DNA of 55,632 bases from a virus: IMG/VR virus record IMGVR_UViG_3300045006_000223, positions 1-55,632 of that record. One strand, written 5' to 3'. The notes beneath the pieces are model-generated. The model was given only the letters and a program-made list of their open reading frames with translations, had not been told where the DNA came from and made no database searches. Positions within the stretch are counted from its first letter, which is position 1; every line of letters starts with the position of its first letter. Shown piece after piece: positions 41,206 through 49,777 of the stretch. The translations under genes were made by a program, and so were the position numbers.

Positions 41206-42011
41206 TATCGTACACCCTCTTTTGCCGCAGTTTGTTGATCAAGCAGTATCACCGATACCACTATACTACTGATCAGCCGGCCTGTCGCGTAAAATATCGC
41301 CGTTGATGGTATCCCGAGCTTTTTCCTGGCCTGCAGTGTTCTGTCGCTTAGTCCGCCTTTGTGCAGCGGTATCAGCCCTGATGCCAAGCTGTTCACAATG
41401 TCGGTCTTCGTTTCACGCGCAAGGTCTTCAAACACCGATTTCGTCATCGGCGCTGCCCACACATCGTAGTTCGACAGATACGCCTTGTGTGCCTTCCGTC
41501 TTCGCTGTGCTTCGTCCGCGATATTCTGCTTCAGGCTGCGCACAGCCTTGTCGTATTTCGGCTTCATATGCGACTCGAAAACAGAAAGAAAATAGTCTTC
41601 CATGAACCTGCGCCCGCCGTTGTACGCAATGCACAGCGCCTCGTACAGCACACGGAAGGTCATGTTGCCTGCGCCGTACCTACCTGCTCCGTAATGGTTC
41701 GGGCGCACGTCGGAAGGGAAGTAGTAGCTCACCTGGTACGGCAGATCGGTCAGCTCGGTGATCCACGCGGCGTCCGCTTCGTACCGGCTGCGCATTGGGT
41801 ACAGCGTGTTTTGGCTGCCTTCCTCGTCGTCAGTGTCAACATCATCGTCGGCCTTGTCCTCAAACACCGAGTCCATGGCGATGATAGCGTCCTCGTTCTG
41901 CGCAGTCACCCTGGCTTTGCCGATCTTGATCGGCTTCGCCCGCGTGGCCGTCAGCAACGAGCGATCCATGAGCATGATTGGCAGGTTGTCAGGTGCCCAC
42001 TCGTCTGTCAC
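41205..42011 (-). CDS. Head-tail joining protein (HK97 gp10-like tail)
   Basis: 268 aa, GTG start at 42011, overlapping the preceding stop. An acidic insert (EDKADDDVDTDDEEG) lies near residue 55. The C-terminal part GLIPLHKGGLSDRTLQARKKLGIPSTAIFYATGRLISSI resembles the gp10-type neck proteins that act at tail assembly. Inferred mainly from place. Confidence 0.6.
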   Translation of the reverse strand: MTDEWAPDNLPIMLMDRSLLTATRAKPIKIGKARVTAQNEDAIIAMDSVFEDKADDDVDTDDEEGSQNTLYPMRSRYEADAAWITELTDLPYQVSYYFPSDVRPNHYGAGRYGAGNMTFRVLYEALCIAYNGGRRFMEDYFLSVFESHMKPKYDKAVRSLKQNIADEAQRRRKAHKAYLSNYDVWAAPMTKSVFEDLARETKTDIVNSLASGLIPLHKGGLSDRTLQARKKLGIPSTAIFYATGRLISSIVVSVILLDQQTAAKEGVR

Positions 42012-42418
42012 TTGAACTCATCCAGCCCGAGGTTTACGCGCATGTGCGGCGTCTGTTTTTCATTGTTGCCGGTGACAAGCTGCAGCCCATGCTGAACAAA
42101 CCCGCCTTCACGAACATACGAGTTGTCGACGACGAACTGGTACAATTCTCCGCTGTCCTCAACGTAAAGGCCCTGTTTGATAGCCGCCTGCGGCAATTCA
42201 TCATCGCAGTAGAAGCTCGCCTGCTGATTTTCGGTTCTCAGCTCTGTTACCACAGATTCTTTGCCGCCCTTGTTGCGTGATAGATACGCGCTCACCTGGC
42301 GAAACACAACGCGCTGGTGGCTGTACCCGGCACCTACGTTCGGCCGCATAGAAAATACGTCATAGTCTTGAAACAGCTCAGGAAAATACGCGAGCTGAGC
42401 GCCGTACACCCCGCCCAC
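42008..42418 (-). CDS. Head closure-like protein
   Basis: 136 aa, GTG start at 42418. Beta-rich sequence (SHQRVVFRQVSAYLSRNKGGKES). It lies in the connector cluster between the DUF4054 adaptor and gp10-like genes, where the head closure protein is expected. No family match by eye. Confidence 0.55.
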   Translation of the reverse strand: MGGVYGAQLAYFPELFQDYDVFSMRPNVGAGYSHQRVVFRQVSAYLSRNKGGKESVVTELRTENQQASFYCDDELPQAAIKQGLYVEDSGELYQFVVDNSYVREGGFVQHGLQLVTGNNEKQTPHMRVNLGLDEFK

Positions 42419-42424
42419 TGCGGC

Positions 42425-42625
42425 CTACTTTGACACCGGACGCGCTACGCCGGACACGAAGCGCACTTCTGCAGGGTAGCTTTTCGCAAGACCGGCAGCC
42501 ACCATCTCCTCGACGGTATCAGCCAAGCTGTCGGGTATCTTGTAACAGATCGACGGGCGGAACTGCCCGCCGCCAATCGTGCACGAAAACTTCACACTGA
42601 AGTAGGAATTTTTTACTACGGGCAC
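42425..42625 (-). CDS. Small connector-region protein
   Basis: 66 aa, GTG start at 42625 after GGAGAACA. Short, mixed alpha/beta sequence (FSCTIGGGQFRPSICYKIPD). Unknown role in the head-tail joining cluster. Confidence 0.55.
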   Translation of the reverse strand: MPVVKNSYFSVKFSCTIGGGQFRPSICYKIPDSLADTVEEMVAAGLAKSYPAEVRFVSGVARPVSK

Positions 42626-42639
42626 ACTGTTCTCCTTGG

Positions 42640-43113
42640 TCAGATTTGCGACTTTCCGCGCACAAGTACGCGCTTACCAGATGCACGTATCATGAGATAC
42701 GCCTTGTGCCCAAACGGATTGCTTTTCAGCGAGGACAACAGGTCTTGGTAGTGACCGCTCTCGCTGATGTTGTCAGCATACGCAATGTCGATGTCACCGA
42801 TCTTTTTTCGCTTCAACGGCACGCCACCCATGGCCGGCACACCGGCAAGCAGCTTAGGATTCGTATCGGCGATGTACCAGGCAACAAGAAGCCGGTAGCA
42901 GAGCACGGTTTTTTCATACCACACATCACGAGGATGAATATCCCATAGGGTGCCTATGCCGTAGAACATGGCATACACCGAGGATATTGCCTCTTCCAGC
43001 ACGGGTGAATTGTTCTCTGCTGCCAGCTTCGGGAACTGCGCCAGGTGACAGCGAATGAAGTCCTGCGCAGTAATCCGCGCAGGTACTCCATCCACAAAGA
43101 TCGGTGCGCCCAT
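42640..43113 (-). CDS. DUF4054-like head-tail adaptor
   Basis: 157 aa. ITAQDFIRCHLAQFPKL at the N-terminus, then VLEEAISSVYAMFYGI, YRLLVAWYIADTNP and HYQDLLSSLKSNPFGHKAYLMIRASG, fit the pattern of DUF4054 adaptors (helical bundle, then a C-terminal extension). It should attach to the portal ring. Confidence 0.65.
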   Translation of the reverse strand: MGAPIFVDGVPARITAQDFIRCHLAQFPKLAAENNSPVLEEAISSVYAMFYGIGTLWDIHPRDVWYEKTVLCYRLLVAWYIADTNPKLLAGVPAMGGVPLKRKKIGDIDIAYADNISESGHYQDLLSSLKSNPFGHKAYLMIRASGKRVLVRGKSQI

Positions 43114-43517
43114 CAGAGCTTGGACCCGTCCCCGGCTTTCTGCTTGCCCTTGTCGCCCTTTTCGGCAAGGGCAGCTTCCAGCTCGGCGATCCTGGCATTG
43201 GCAGCGGCCAGCTCGCGGCGGGTGGCCACCAACATGTCGTGCGGGGTCTGGGCCTCGGCTGGCAGGTCGTCGTGGACGAACAGCAGCTTCTGCTCGACGG
43301 CATGGGCGAACAGCTTGCTCTGCTTCACCAGCGCCTCGTAGTCGGAGTCCTCGACAGCCGTGAAACCGCTTTCCAGTTGCCGGCCGCTATTGCGGTCATT
43401 ACTGGCGGGGCGGAACAAAAAGTCCCTGGACGCGACCCTCCCCGCAATGCGGGGGGAGTCGGGGTCTTCAATGCGGCATTTGATCAGTGCGATGTGCACG
43501 TTCTGAACGTACTTCAT
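43113..43517 (-). CDS. Hypothetical head protein
   Basis: 134 aa, ATG at 43517 after AAGGAGAACATCAC. The C-terminal third is an Ala/Glu coiled coil (RRELAAANARIAELEAALAEKGDKG). Lies between capsid and connector genes; function unknown. Confidence 0.6.
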   Translation of the reverse strand: MKYVQNVHIALIKCRIEDPDSPRIAGRVASRDFLFRPASNDRNSGRQLESGFTAVEDSDYEALVKQSKLFAHAVEQKLLFVHDDLPAEAQTPHDMLVATRRELAAANARIAELEAALAEKGDKGKQKAGDGSKL

Positions 43518-43543
43518 GTGATGTTCTCCTTCATGCCCTCAGA

Positions 43544-45082
43544 TCAGGGGGTGTACCGAGCGTTGGTGCCCATGCCGCTGATGACATGCACAGTCTTGGC
43601 GACCGGGCACAGCAGACTACCGACGCGTTTCAGGGCGGTACGGGCAACGCCGTCGCGGTAGCCGGGAGCGCTGGGCAGCACCATCTTGTCGATGGGGGTA
43701 GGAGCCATGATCAGGTCGACCAGGTTGCCTTCTTCCAGCTCGCTCTGCAGGGTCGGGAAGGTGATGAACATCAGGTCTTCCGCGGTCGCGTTGAACGGGG
43801 TGTTGGGCATCAACATGGGATCGGGCACCAGCTCGAAGGTCCGGTACAGATTGTCGCCGGAGTTGGTGACAAGCGTGCCCTGAATCTTGTTGCCGGACTC
43901 GAACGCCTTATCGATGATCGACAGCGGGTTGTTCTGGTTGAAAGTCTTGGACAGCATGGAGAACTTCAGCACCTTGTACAGAATCGGCGAGCACGTGACC
44001 TTGATGTTGACTGGCAGGAAGAAGAGGTCTTCCATCTTCTCAGCCAGCATCCGGTTGAACATCATCAGCAGGTCCGCACCGACGGTGGTGTTGGTGTTGT
44101 CGTTCCACATGTACTCGGCAGGCGGGCTGGCGGTCGGATAGAACTCGTAGGTGCCGTCGCGGTTGGCGATCTGGGTCAGGCCCTCGAAACCGGATTCAGC
44201 ATGGCCGAAGTAGTACAGCAGGCAGGACAACTGTTCCAGCATCAGGTTGGCGTAGGCATCGCGGTCGCCGATGACGGAGTTGGTCAGCCAATTCCCTTCC
44301 ATGCCACCGTAAATGCCTTCCATCGGGGTCGGCGATTCGTAGTCGATGACCAGGTTGATGACTTCGGACAGCATGGTGCCGGTGCGGTTCTTGACGCCGG
44401 TGGAGGTGTTGAACTCACCGGTTCCCTTGGCGACATTGGATACACGGGCCATGCCTTCAAAGGTTTCGGTGTATATCTGCACCAAGTCGGCCCAGATGTT
44501 GGGAATGCCGACCTTGTTGACCAGCGTTTCCGAGTAGCCGCGCAGGAAGGGCTGCTTGAAGACCTTCTGGATGCGGGCGATGTCCCAGTACGGGGTGGTC
44601 AGGCCGGACAGGATGGAGTCGTTGACGCGGCTGGCAACGCGCTCGGCCACGAACTGGCCGGACTTCTTGTCGTAGAAGCCGAAGGCCGAGATGCTGTCAG
44701 CAACGCGGTTGCGGGCGTCACTGATGCTGACACCCTTGGCGACCAGCTCGTTGACCTTCTCGACGGCCATGGCCTGCACGGCGTCGGAGGCACGGGTGAT
44801 GATCGACTTCTTCTTGGCATCCGGGCTGGCAATGATCGATTCGCCGATCATGCGCTTGGGAACGTCCAGGAACAGGGCACTGGACATGACGGCCTGGTTT
44901 CCGCGCACGCGGTACCCGCCACGGTCGCCGACGCCGCCGTCGGTGTTACGGCCCACGGAAATACCGTGATAGTGGCCGCTGTCGATCATCTCGGGGAACT
45001 GACGGCAGAGGTACTCTTCGGCCTTGCCCTTCCAGTTGTCGTAGGGTTTGGCAACGTTCAGCAAACTTCCTTTGTTCATCAT
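43544..45082 (-). CDS. Major capsid protein (DUF2184-like)
   Basis: 512 aa, ATG at 45082 after GGAAAGC. Lies after the prohead protease and a small head gene, in the canonical MCP position. NIKVTCSPILYKVLKFSML and ELEEGNLVDLIMAPTPIDKMVLPSAPG fit an HK97-fold subunit of the DUF2184 type. No cleavage site is evident. Longest and most strongly Shine-Dalgarno-driven head gene besides the portal. Confidence 0.75.
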   Translation of the reverse strand: MMNKGSLLNVAKPYDNWKGKAEEYLCRQFPEMIDSGHYHGISVGRNTDGGVGDRGGYRVRGNQAVMSSALFLDVPKRMIGESIIASPDAKKKSIITRASDAVQAMAVEKVNELVAKGVSISDARNRVADSISAFGFYDKKSGQFVAERVASRVNDSILSGLTTPYWDIARIQKVFKQPFLRGYSETLVNKVGIPNIWADLVQIYTETFEGMARVSNVAKGTGEFNTSTGVKNRTGTMLSEVINLVIDYESPTPMEGIYGGMEGNWLTNSVIGDRDAYANLMLEQLSCLLYYFGHAESGFEGLTQIANRDGTYEFYPTASPPAEYMWNDNTNTTVGADLLMMFNRMLAEKMEDLFFLPVNIKVTCSPILYKVLKFSMLSKTFNQNNPLSIIDKAFESGNKIQGTLVTNSGDNLYRTFELVPDPMLMPNTPFNATAEDLMFITFPTLQSELEEGNLVDLIMAPTPIDKMVLPSAPGYRDGVARTALKRVGSLLCPVAKTVHVISGMGTNARYTP

Positions 45083-45111
45083 GCTTTCCTTTTCTCGGTT
45101 TGGACTGTGGG

Positions 45112-45804
45112 TCAGGCCACAGTGGCGCGGAGGTCGACGTAGACCGCCTGGTTTTCGGGTTCGAGCACTTCAACCCAGCCGCCAAAGGTGGCGTTGGCCA
45201 GTGTGGGAGCGCCGATATTGGCTGCCAGCACCAGGGAAATGATGGGGAAGCCGCTTGCGTTGGCAAAGAAGATCGCCAAGCGGTCGCCGTCAGCACCGGC
45301 CTTCAGGGTGGCGATCCAGTCGGCGTAGACCTTGCGGACGGTGCCGGTGTCCTTGGTTTTGTCGCCCTTCAGGAGCGCGAGGAAGTTGGCTTCCTGACCA
45401 ACAGCGGTCATGGACTGCTTGTAGCCGACCAAGCCCTTGCGCACCAGTGTACCTTTGGCGTAGCCGGAGGGAATGCCGTGGCCGGCAACGGGATGGCCGG
45501 TCTGCATACCCTGCTCGAACTTCAGGACGCCGGCGAACCAAGCCTTGGTGGGCTTGTCGGCGTAGACGGCACCAGGAGCCGAATCGACGGTGGCAGTGTC
45601 GCGCCACAGGCCGCAGCCGAAAGGCACGATGCCGTCGACGTACAGGGCGCTGCCAGCACCGATGTTCATGCGGGAGAAGCCTTCCTGCAGGGCCGGGATG
45701 CGGCCGTCGATGTTCTTCATCAGGAAGCCGTTGCTGCGGTCCTGACCACGGAATACGTTGTTCTGGTCAATGCTCAGAGGAGCGCCAGGTCCGTAAGTGC
45801 TCAT
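45112..45804 (-). CDS. Head decoration or minor capsid protein
   Basis: 230 aa, ATG at 45804 after GGAGGTAGAGAACA. Gly/Ala-rich with a compact beta pattern. Located between prohead protease/scaffold and MCP, the normal place of a decoration protein. Function inferred from order. Confidence 0.6.
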   Translation of the reverse strand: MSTYGPGAPLSIDQNNVFRGQDRSNGFLMKNIDGRIPALQEGFSRMNIGAGSALYVDGIVPFGCGLWRDTATVDSAPGAVYADKPTKAWFAGVLKFEQGMQTGHPVAGHGIPSGYAKGTLVRKGLVGYKQSMTAVGQEANFLALLKGDKTKDTGTVRKVYADWIATLKAGADGDRLAIFFANASGFPIISLVLAANIGAPTLANATFGGWVEVLEPENQAVYVDLRATVA

Positions 45805-45841
45805 TGTTCTCTACCTCCAGGTATTTGTTGACGGCCAACCG

Positions 45842-47113
45842 TCACTTGCTGCCGAACACACCGTCGAGCAGGAACGCGGCGTCTTCAGCGATGTTGCCGC
45901 TGGCACCGTCCACGGTCCGGCTGTCACCACCCTTGGCGTCGTCCTTGCCCTTGCCGCCAGAAACGCCGAGGGCCTTGGCAACGGCAGCGTCCACGGTGGC
46001 ACTGATGCTGTCGTTGACGCGCTTCAGCTCGTCCTGTAGGGGCTTGACGCTCTTGGCGATGGCCTCCTCGACAATGGTGGCGGTATCCTTGGTCTTGGCT
46101 TCATCGGCCTTCTTTTTCTTGGCCTCCTCGACAATGGTGGCGGTATCCTTGGTCTTGGCTTCATCGGCCTTCTTTTTCTTGGACTCGTCGTCCTCGTCAT
46201 CGTCACCGTCTTCGCCCTTGTCGAGAAGACCGTCCATGGTCTTCTTCAGCTCGGCGTCGTCCGCGTCGCGGCAACGGGCGTAGAGCTTGTCGATGATGTC
46301 CGACACTTCCTTTTCCTTGGCCACAGCCTCGACAGGGTGGCTGAAGCTGTCGCGAACGGCACCAATGAGAATTTCACGGGTGTCGCTTTCCGACAGGCAG
46401 GTGATGTGCGACATCACGTCCTCAACCGACTTGCTGACCCCGGCAGCGTCAAGAGTGTGTACCTGTTTGACAGCACTCATCACCACCTGGGAAAGCCTGA
46501 AATTGGCCTCGTCTTTGGCACGGCCGATGCCGAGAAAGCCCAACACGCCTTTCTTCATTTTCAAACCTCCGATGTTATTTTGCGGACGCGCACTGTCGGT
46601 GACACGCACGCTTGGCCCGCCTCTACCACGCTCGGTGAGGACGACGCCATTCACCGACATGATTTCCACTAATTCAAGATCATACTCTGGATTCTTGCTG
46701 AGCACAACCTTTGACCGGTAATCCGCGCTGGTTTCCTTGTGGCCGGCGTTGTAGTAGTCAGCTGCATCCTGCGTGTAAAACGCAATGTTGCCACTCAGCG
46801 CAACTTCACCATTGTCCAATGTGGTGACTTCGATATTTTCACCAATAATGCCACTTGCCTGCGAGCGAAAATTCTTGGGGTTGGTTTCCTCCGCGGTATG
46901 CTCAACTGTCATTGTGGTGAACGCGAACTTGTCCTTAGCACGAATAAGGACGTGCGCCGGCCGGTACTCGCGGTAGAAATCCTTTTTCACAGGCGGCTTG
47001 AAGCCGCGCTGCAGCATCTCGTCATACGAATACAGGTACACACCAGACCTAGCAAGAATGCCGTGTTTAACCATGATTGCCGGATGACTGTCACGTGTCT
47101 TTACAGCGCCCAT
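45842..47113 (-). CDS. DUF2213 prohead protease with C-terminal scaffold
   Basis: 423 aa, ATG at 47113 after TTGGAGTCAAT. N-terminal DUF2213 pattern: GVYLYSYDEMLQRGFKPPVKKDFYREYRPAHVL, GEVALSGNIAFYTQDAADYYNAGHKETSADYRSKVV, LVEIMSVNGVVLTERGRGG. The C-terminal 200 residues are Lys/Glu/Asp-rich and helical, as expected of a scaffold that is removed on maturation. An exact 60-bp in-frame duplication adds 20 residues twice in this part. A T6CTGC motif lies just upstream (47156-47165). Confidence 0.75.
   Translation of the reverse strand: MGAVKTRDSHPAIMVKHGILARSGVYLYSYDEMLQRGFKPPVKKDFYREYRPAHVLIRAKDKFAFTTMTVEHTAEETNPKNFRSQASGIIGENIEVTTLDNGEVALSGNIAFYTQDAADYYNAGHKETSADYRSKVVLSKNPEYDLELVEIMSVNGVVLTERGRGGPSVRVTDSARPQNNIGGLKMKKGVLGFLGIGRAKDEANFRLSQVVMSAVKQVHTLDAAGVSKSVEDVMSHITCLSESDTREILIGAVRDSFSHPVEAVAKEKEVSDIIDKLYARCRDADDAELKKTMDGLLDKGEDGDDDEDDESKKKKADEAKTKDTATIVEEAKKKKADEAKTKDTATIVEEAIAKSVKPLQDELKRVNDSISATVDAAVAKALGVSGGKGKDDAKGGDSRTVDGASGNIAEDAAFLLDGVFGSK
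46061..46180 (-). repeat. Exact 60-bp tandem duplication in the scaffold segment
   Basis: 46061-46120 and 46121-46180 are identical, encoding KKKKADEAKTKDTATIVEEA twice without disturbing the frame. Confidence 0.95.
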
Positions 47114-47168
47114 ATTGACTCCAATTCTATCTTCGTATCAGCAATTAAGCAAGAGGCAGAAAAAAGAA

Positions 47169-47831
47169 TCACGCGGAGTATTTCGGTACAATGATCACGT
47201 CCTTTCCGCCGACGCCGAAAGGCTTGATCATGGAGTTGACCTGGGGTATCGTGAGGACGATGTTGTCACCGAACTGGGATTTGTACTTGGTGGTCGGGTC
47301 GCCGAAGGGATCGTCAACCAGCCATGTCAGCACGACCCCGCTACCACCAGTTGAAAACCCGGCCAGCGACTCGAAGTGCCCGCTCATCACCTCCGATCCG
47401 TCCGCCCTGGTGAACACGAAGTCGCCATGGATCACCAGCCCGTCGCCGGCGATCAGGTGGTTGTGGATGCACACCTTCTCCTCGGCGTACACGCACCTGA
47501 TGCCTTTGCACCCGAAGTACTCACGCAGACCGACGGCCAGGATTTCCATGTACTCGTTCATCGGGTACTTTTTCTTCGGGTCAAGCGAGGCGTAGATTTG
47601 CTGGCACGCCACGTTCTGCCGCATGAAGAACAGCAGGTCCATCGGTGGTCTGGGGTGCAGCCCCTTGTTGAATTTCTCGACTGGCCAGCCGGCCGTAACC
47701 GCAGCTGTAATGCCGGCGGTCACATTGCAGGTTTCCATGGTTTCGTTCCACGGTGTGCTTGGATCGTCCGGGTTCAGCCGCTGGGAATAGTTCGGTTTTC
47801 CTTCGGAGTTGTTCACTGATAAGCCGCCCAT
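47169..47831 (-). CDS. C39-like cysteine peptidase
   Basis: 220 aa, ATG at 47831 after GTAGGAGGACAGT. NYSQRLNPDDPSTPWNETMETCNVTAG gives the oxyanion Gln and the catalytic Cys; SGHFESLAGF and LTWLVDDPFGDP give His and Asp in the family's order. The family includes peptidases and peptidoglycan-acting proteins. Between portal and prohead genes it could be a maturation protease or virion lysin; which is not decided by the sequence. Confidence 0.6.
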   Translation of the reverse strand: MGGLSVNNSEGKPNYSQRLNPDDPSTPWNETMETCNVTAGITAAVTAGWPVEKFNKGLHPRPPMDLLFFMRQNVACQQIYASLDPKKKYPMNEYMEILAVGLREYFGCKGIRCVYAEEKVCIHNHLIAGDGLVIHGDFVFTRADGSEVMSGHFESLAGFSTGGSGVVLTWLVDDPFGDPTTKYKSQFGDNIVLTIPQVNSMIKPFGVGGKDVIIVPKYSA

Positions 47832-47840
47832 ACTGTCCTC

Positions 47841-49718
47841 CTACTGCACCTTTGCACGGGCTTTTTGCACGCCCTGCTTCTTGCCGGCTCCGACCTTCTC
47901 GTGCTTCTTCTGTTCAAGCGGGTCGTCGTAGCTGTGCCCCTTCTTTTCCTTGTCGCCTGACTTCGTGGCCGGTTTGGGTGTTGCCCCTCCTGCCGCCGGT
48001 GCCTGGCCAGCAGTTTCTATCTGCTTGTCCATCAGCTCCATTTCCCTCTCATGCTTCTCGGTTTCGCGGGCGTCCTTCACCGCCTGGCGGGCACGGATGT
48101 TTTCCATCAGTTCCGGGCTGATGGTGAACTCGTCGTCCGAGAACTGCCGGCTGATGTCGAGCGCTGCGTCTTCCGGCAGCCCGCCTGCCACGAGGTCGAA
48201 GAAGCCCTTCGTGATCTTGCCGGCAATCTCGGCCTTGTCCTTGGCGTTGGTGATGCGCGGATTGTCGAACTCGATGGTGACGTAGGGCAGGGCTGCCAGC
48301 ACGTCGCGGCCAATACCGAGGGCATTGATGACCGCCAGCTGTGCAATAGGCTTCAACTGGTGCGCCACGTCGATGTGAATGTACCGCGTGCCTTCGGACT
48401 GTTTCTCGTAGGCGCTGTCGGTGGAGTCACCGGACGAGAACGCCCCGCGCTCGCTGGACCACAGCAGTTCTTCAGGGATGTTCGCCCTGGCCGCAGCGTC
48501 CTGTCGGATCAGGCGGATCAGCTCTGGCACCTGCTTGAAGTCGCGCTGGATGGCCTTCAAATCGCCGATCACGTCCAAGTTTATGGGGTTGTTGATTGAT
48601 GCCTGTCGCACACGGAAGGTTTCGTCGAAGTCAATATGGTCCATGATGTCTGCACCTTCAGTCGCCATCAGCCCATCGACGTTGAATGTTCTGGCCAGTA
48701 TCGACATCTGGTTGATCATGTTCGGCACGGCTGACATCACATTGTAGTAATTGAAAACCGCTTCAATCCAGCCTGGAATGTCCGAGATGCCCCAGCCGAG
48801 CGTCATCAGGTTGCCCCAGTAACCGGACTGTGGTGCTGTAACGATCCTGGCGCATCGTTCGCCGCGCACATCCGCGCCGAGGAACGGGATGTAGTAGTGT
48901 TCAGGGCTGAGAAAATCCTTGGCTGTGGGGTTCCAGTTCGGAATGTGCACTGTGTTCCACCTGTCAAGCGCCGTGTAATAGTCGACACAACCCTTGCCTA
49001 CGACCCCAAGCCGCGCAAGTGTGGAAATTGGCATATCCATCGTGCCGGGTGTGTCCTGCTTGAAGACGGGGTATAACAGTGCTCCACCGTGCGTAAGGCT
49101 TGCATTGATGGCCTCCGCAATCTTGTGTGCCAGCCCGGTGCTGACCATGCTCGCCGCGATCTTGTCGTGCTGATCAGGGGACAGCATCTTGCACCTGATC
49201 CTGACGCCGTTCAGCAGAATCGACTGGCTCTTCTTGCGGATGATGGTTTCCGGCAAGCCCTTCTGGCTGTAGATGGCTGCTGCCTCTGCTGGGCTGATCC
49301 ACACGTTCGGCACAACGCGGTTGTTGAGCGCCGGGTCTTGCCCATAGACGCCAGACTGGGTGGTGGTATTTGATATGCCGCCGGCATACCCGCCGCCAGG
49401 CACGATGTCCCGTGTGATGGCGTCCATCACACGCTCGGTTAGTGGCTGTTTTGTCCTGAAGTTGGTCATCACCGCCGGAATTAGCCTGGAACTCCGTTCT
49501 TTGATGTCCTGCAGGCTGTCCGGCCTGCCAAGTATTCTTGTAACATGATTCTTCTGCTCGTTTTCGATTATGTCATTCACCAGCTGCTGCTTCGACAGCG
49601 GCAGCGGCTTGAAGCCATGCACATCGTTTATGATGCGCTGCCCGTCGCGTGTCCGGCCGGTACTCGTCTTCTGCGAGTTGATGATTTGCCATACCTCACG
49701 CCACCACATTGAAGCCAT
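47841..49718 (-). CDS. Portal protein (DUF1073-like)
   Basis: 625 aa, ATG at 49718 after AAGGGAGGCAATC. Follows the large terminase. DIPGWIEAVFNYYNVMSAVPNMINQMSILARTFNVDGL, then NIPEELLWSSERGAFSSGDSTDSAYEKQ, is the typical DUF1073 portal core; the C-terminus is a Lys-rich disordered tail. It forms the dodecameric DNA entry ring. Confidence 0.82.
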   Translation of the reverse strand: MASMWWREVWQIINSQKTSTGRTRDGQRIINDVHGFKPLPLSKQQLVNDIIENEQKNHVTRILGRPDSLQDIKERSSRLIPAVMTNFRTKQPLTERVMDAITRDIVPGGGYAGGISNTTTQSGVYGQDPALNNRVVPNVWISPAEAAAIYSQKGLPETIIRKKSQSILLNGVRIRCKMLSPDQHDKIAASMVSTGLAHKIAEAINASLTHGGALLYPVFKQDTPGTMDMPISTLARLGVVGKGCVDYYTALDRWNTVHIPNWNPTAKDFLSPEHYYIPFLGADVRGERCARIVTAPQSGYWGNLMTLGWGISDIPGWIEAVFNYYNVMSAVPNMINQMSILARTFNVDGLMATEGADIMDHIDFDETFRVRQASINNPINLDVIGDLKAIQRDFKQVPELIRLIRQDAAARANIPEELLWSSERGAFSSGDSTDSAYEKQSEGTRYIHIDVAHQLKPIAQLAVINALGIGRDVLAALPYVTIEFDNPRITNAKDKAEIAGKITKGFFDLVAGGLPEDAALDISRQFSDDEFTISPELMENIRARQAVKDARETEKHEREMELMDKQIETAGQAPAAGGATPKPATKSGDKEKKGHSYDDPLEQKKHEKVGAGKKQGVQKARAKVQ

Positions 49719-49777
49719 GATTGCCTCCCTTTCTGTTCCATATTACCCGATTTCCAAGGCAGAAAAAAGAGGGCCGG

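Noticed and set aside
43487-45142. 551-codon plus ORF opposite the capsid gene
   Set aside because: Antisense to the well-supported capsid gene with ordered Shine-Dalgarno and neighbours; its composition is that of a mirror frame (Gly/Val/Asp-rich).
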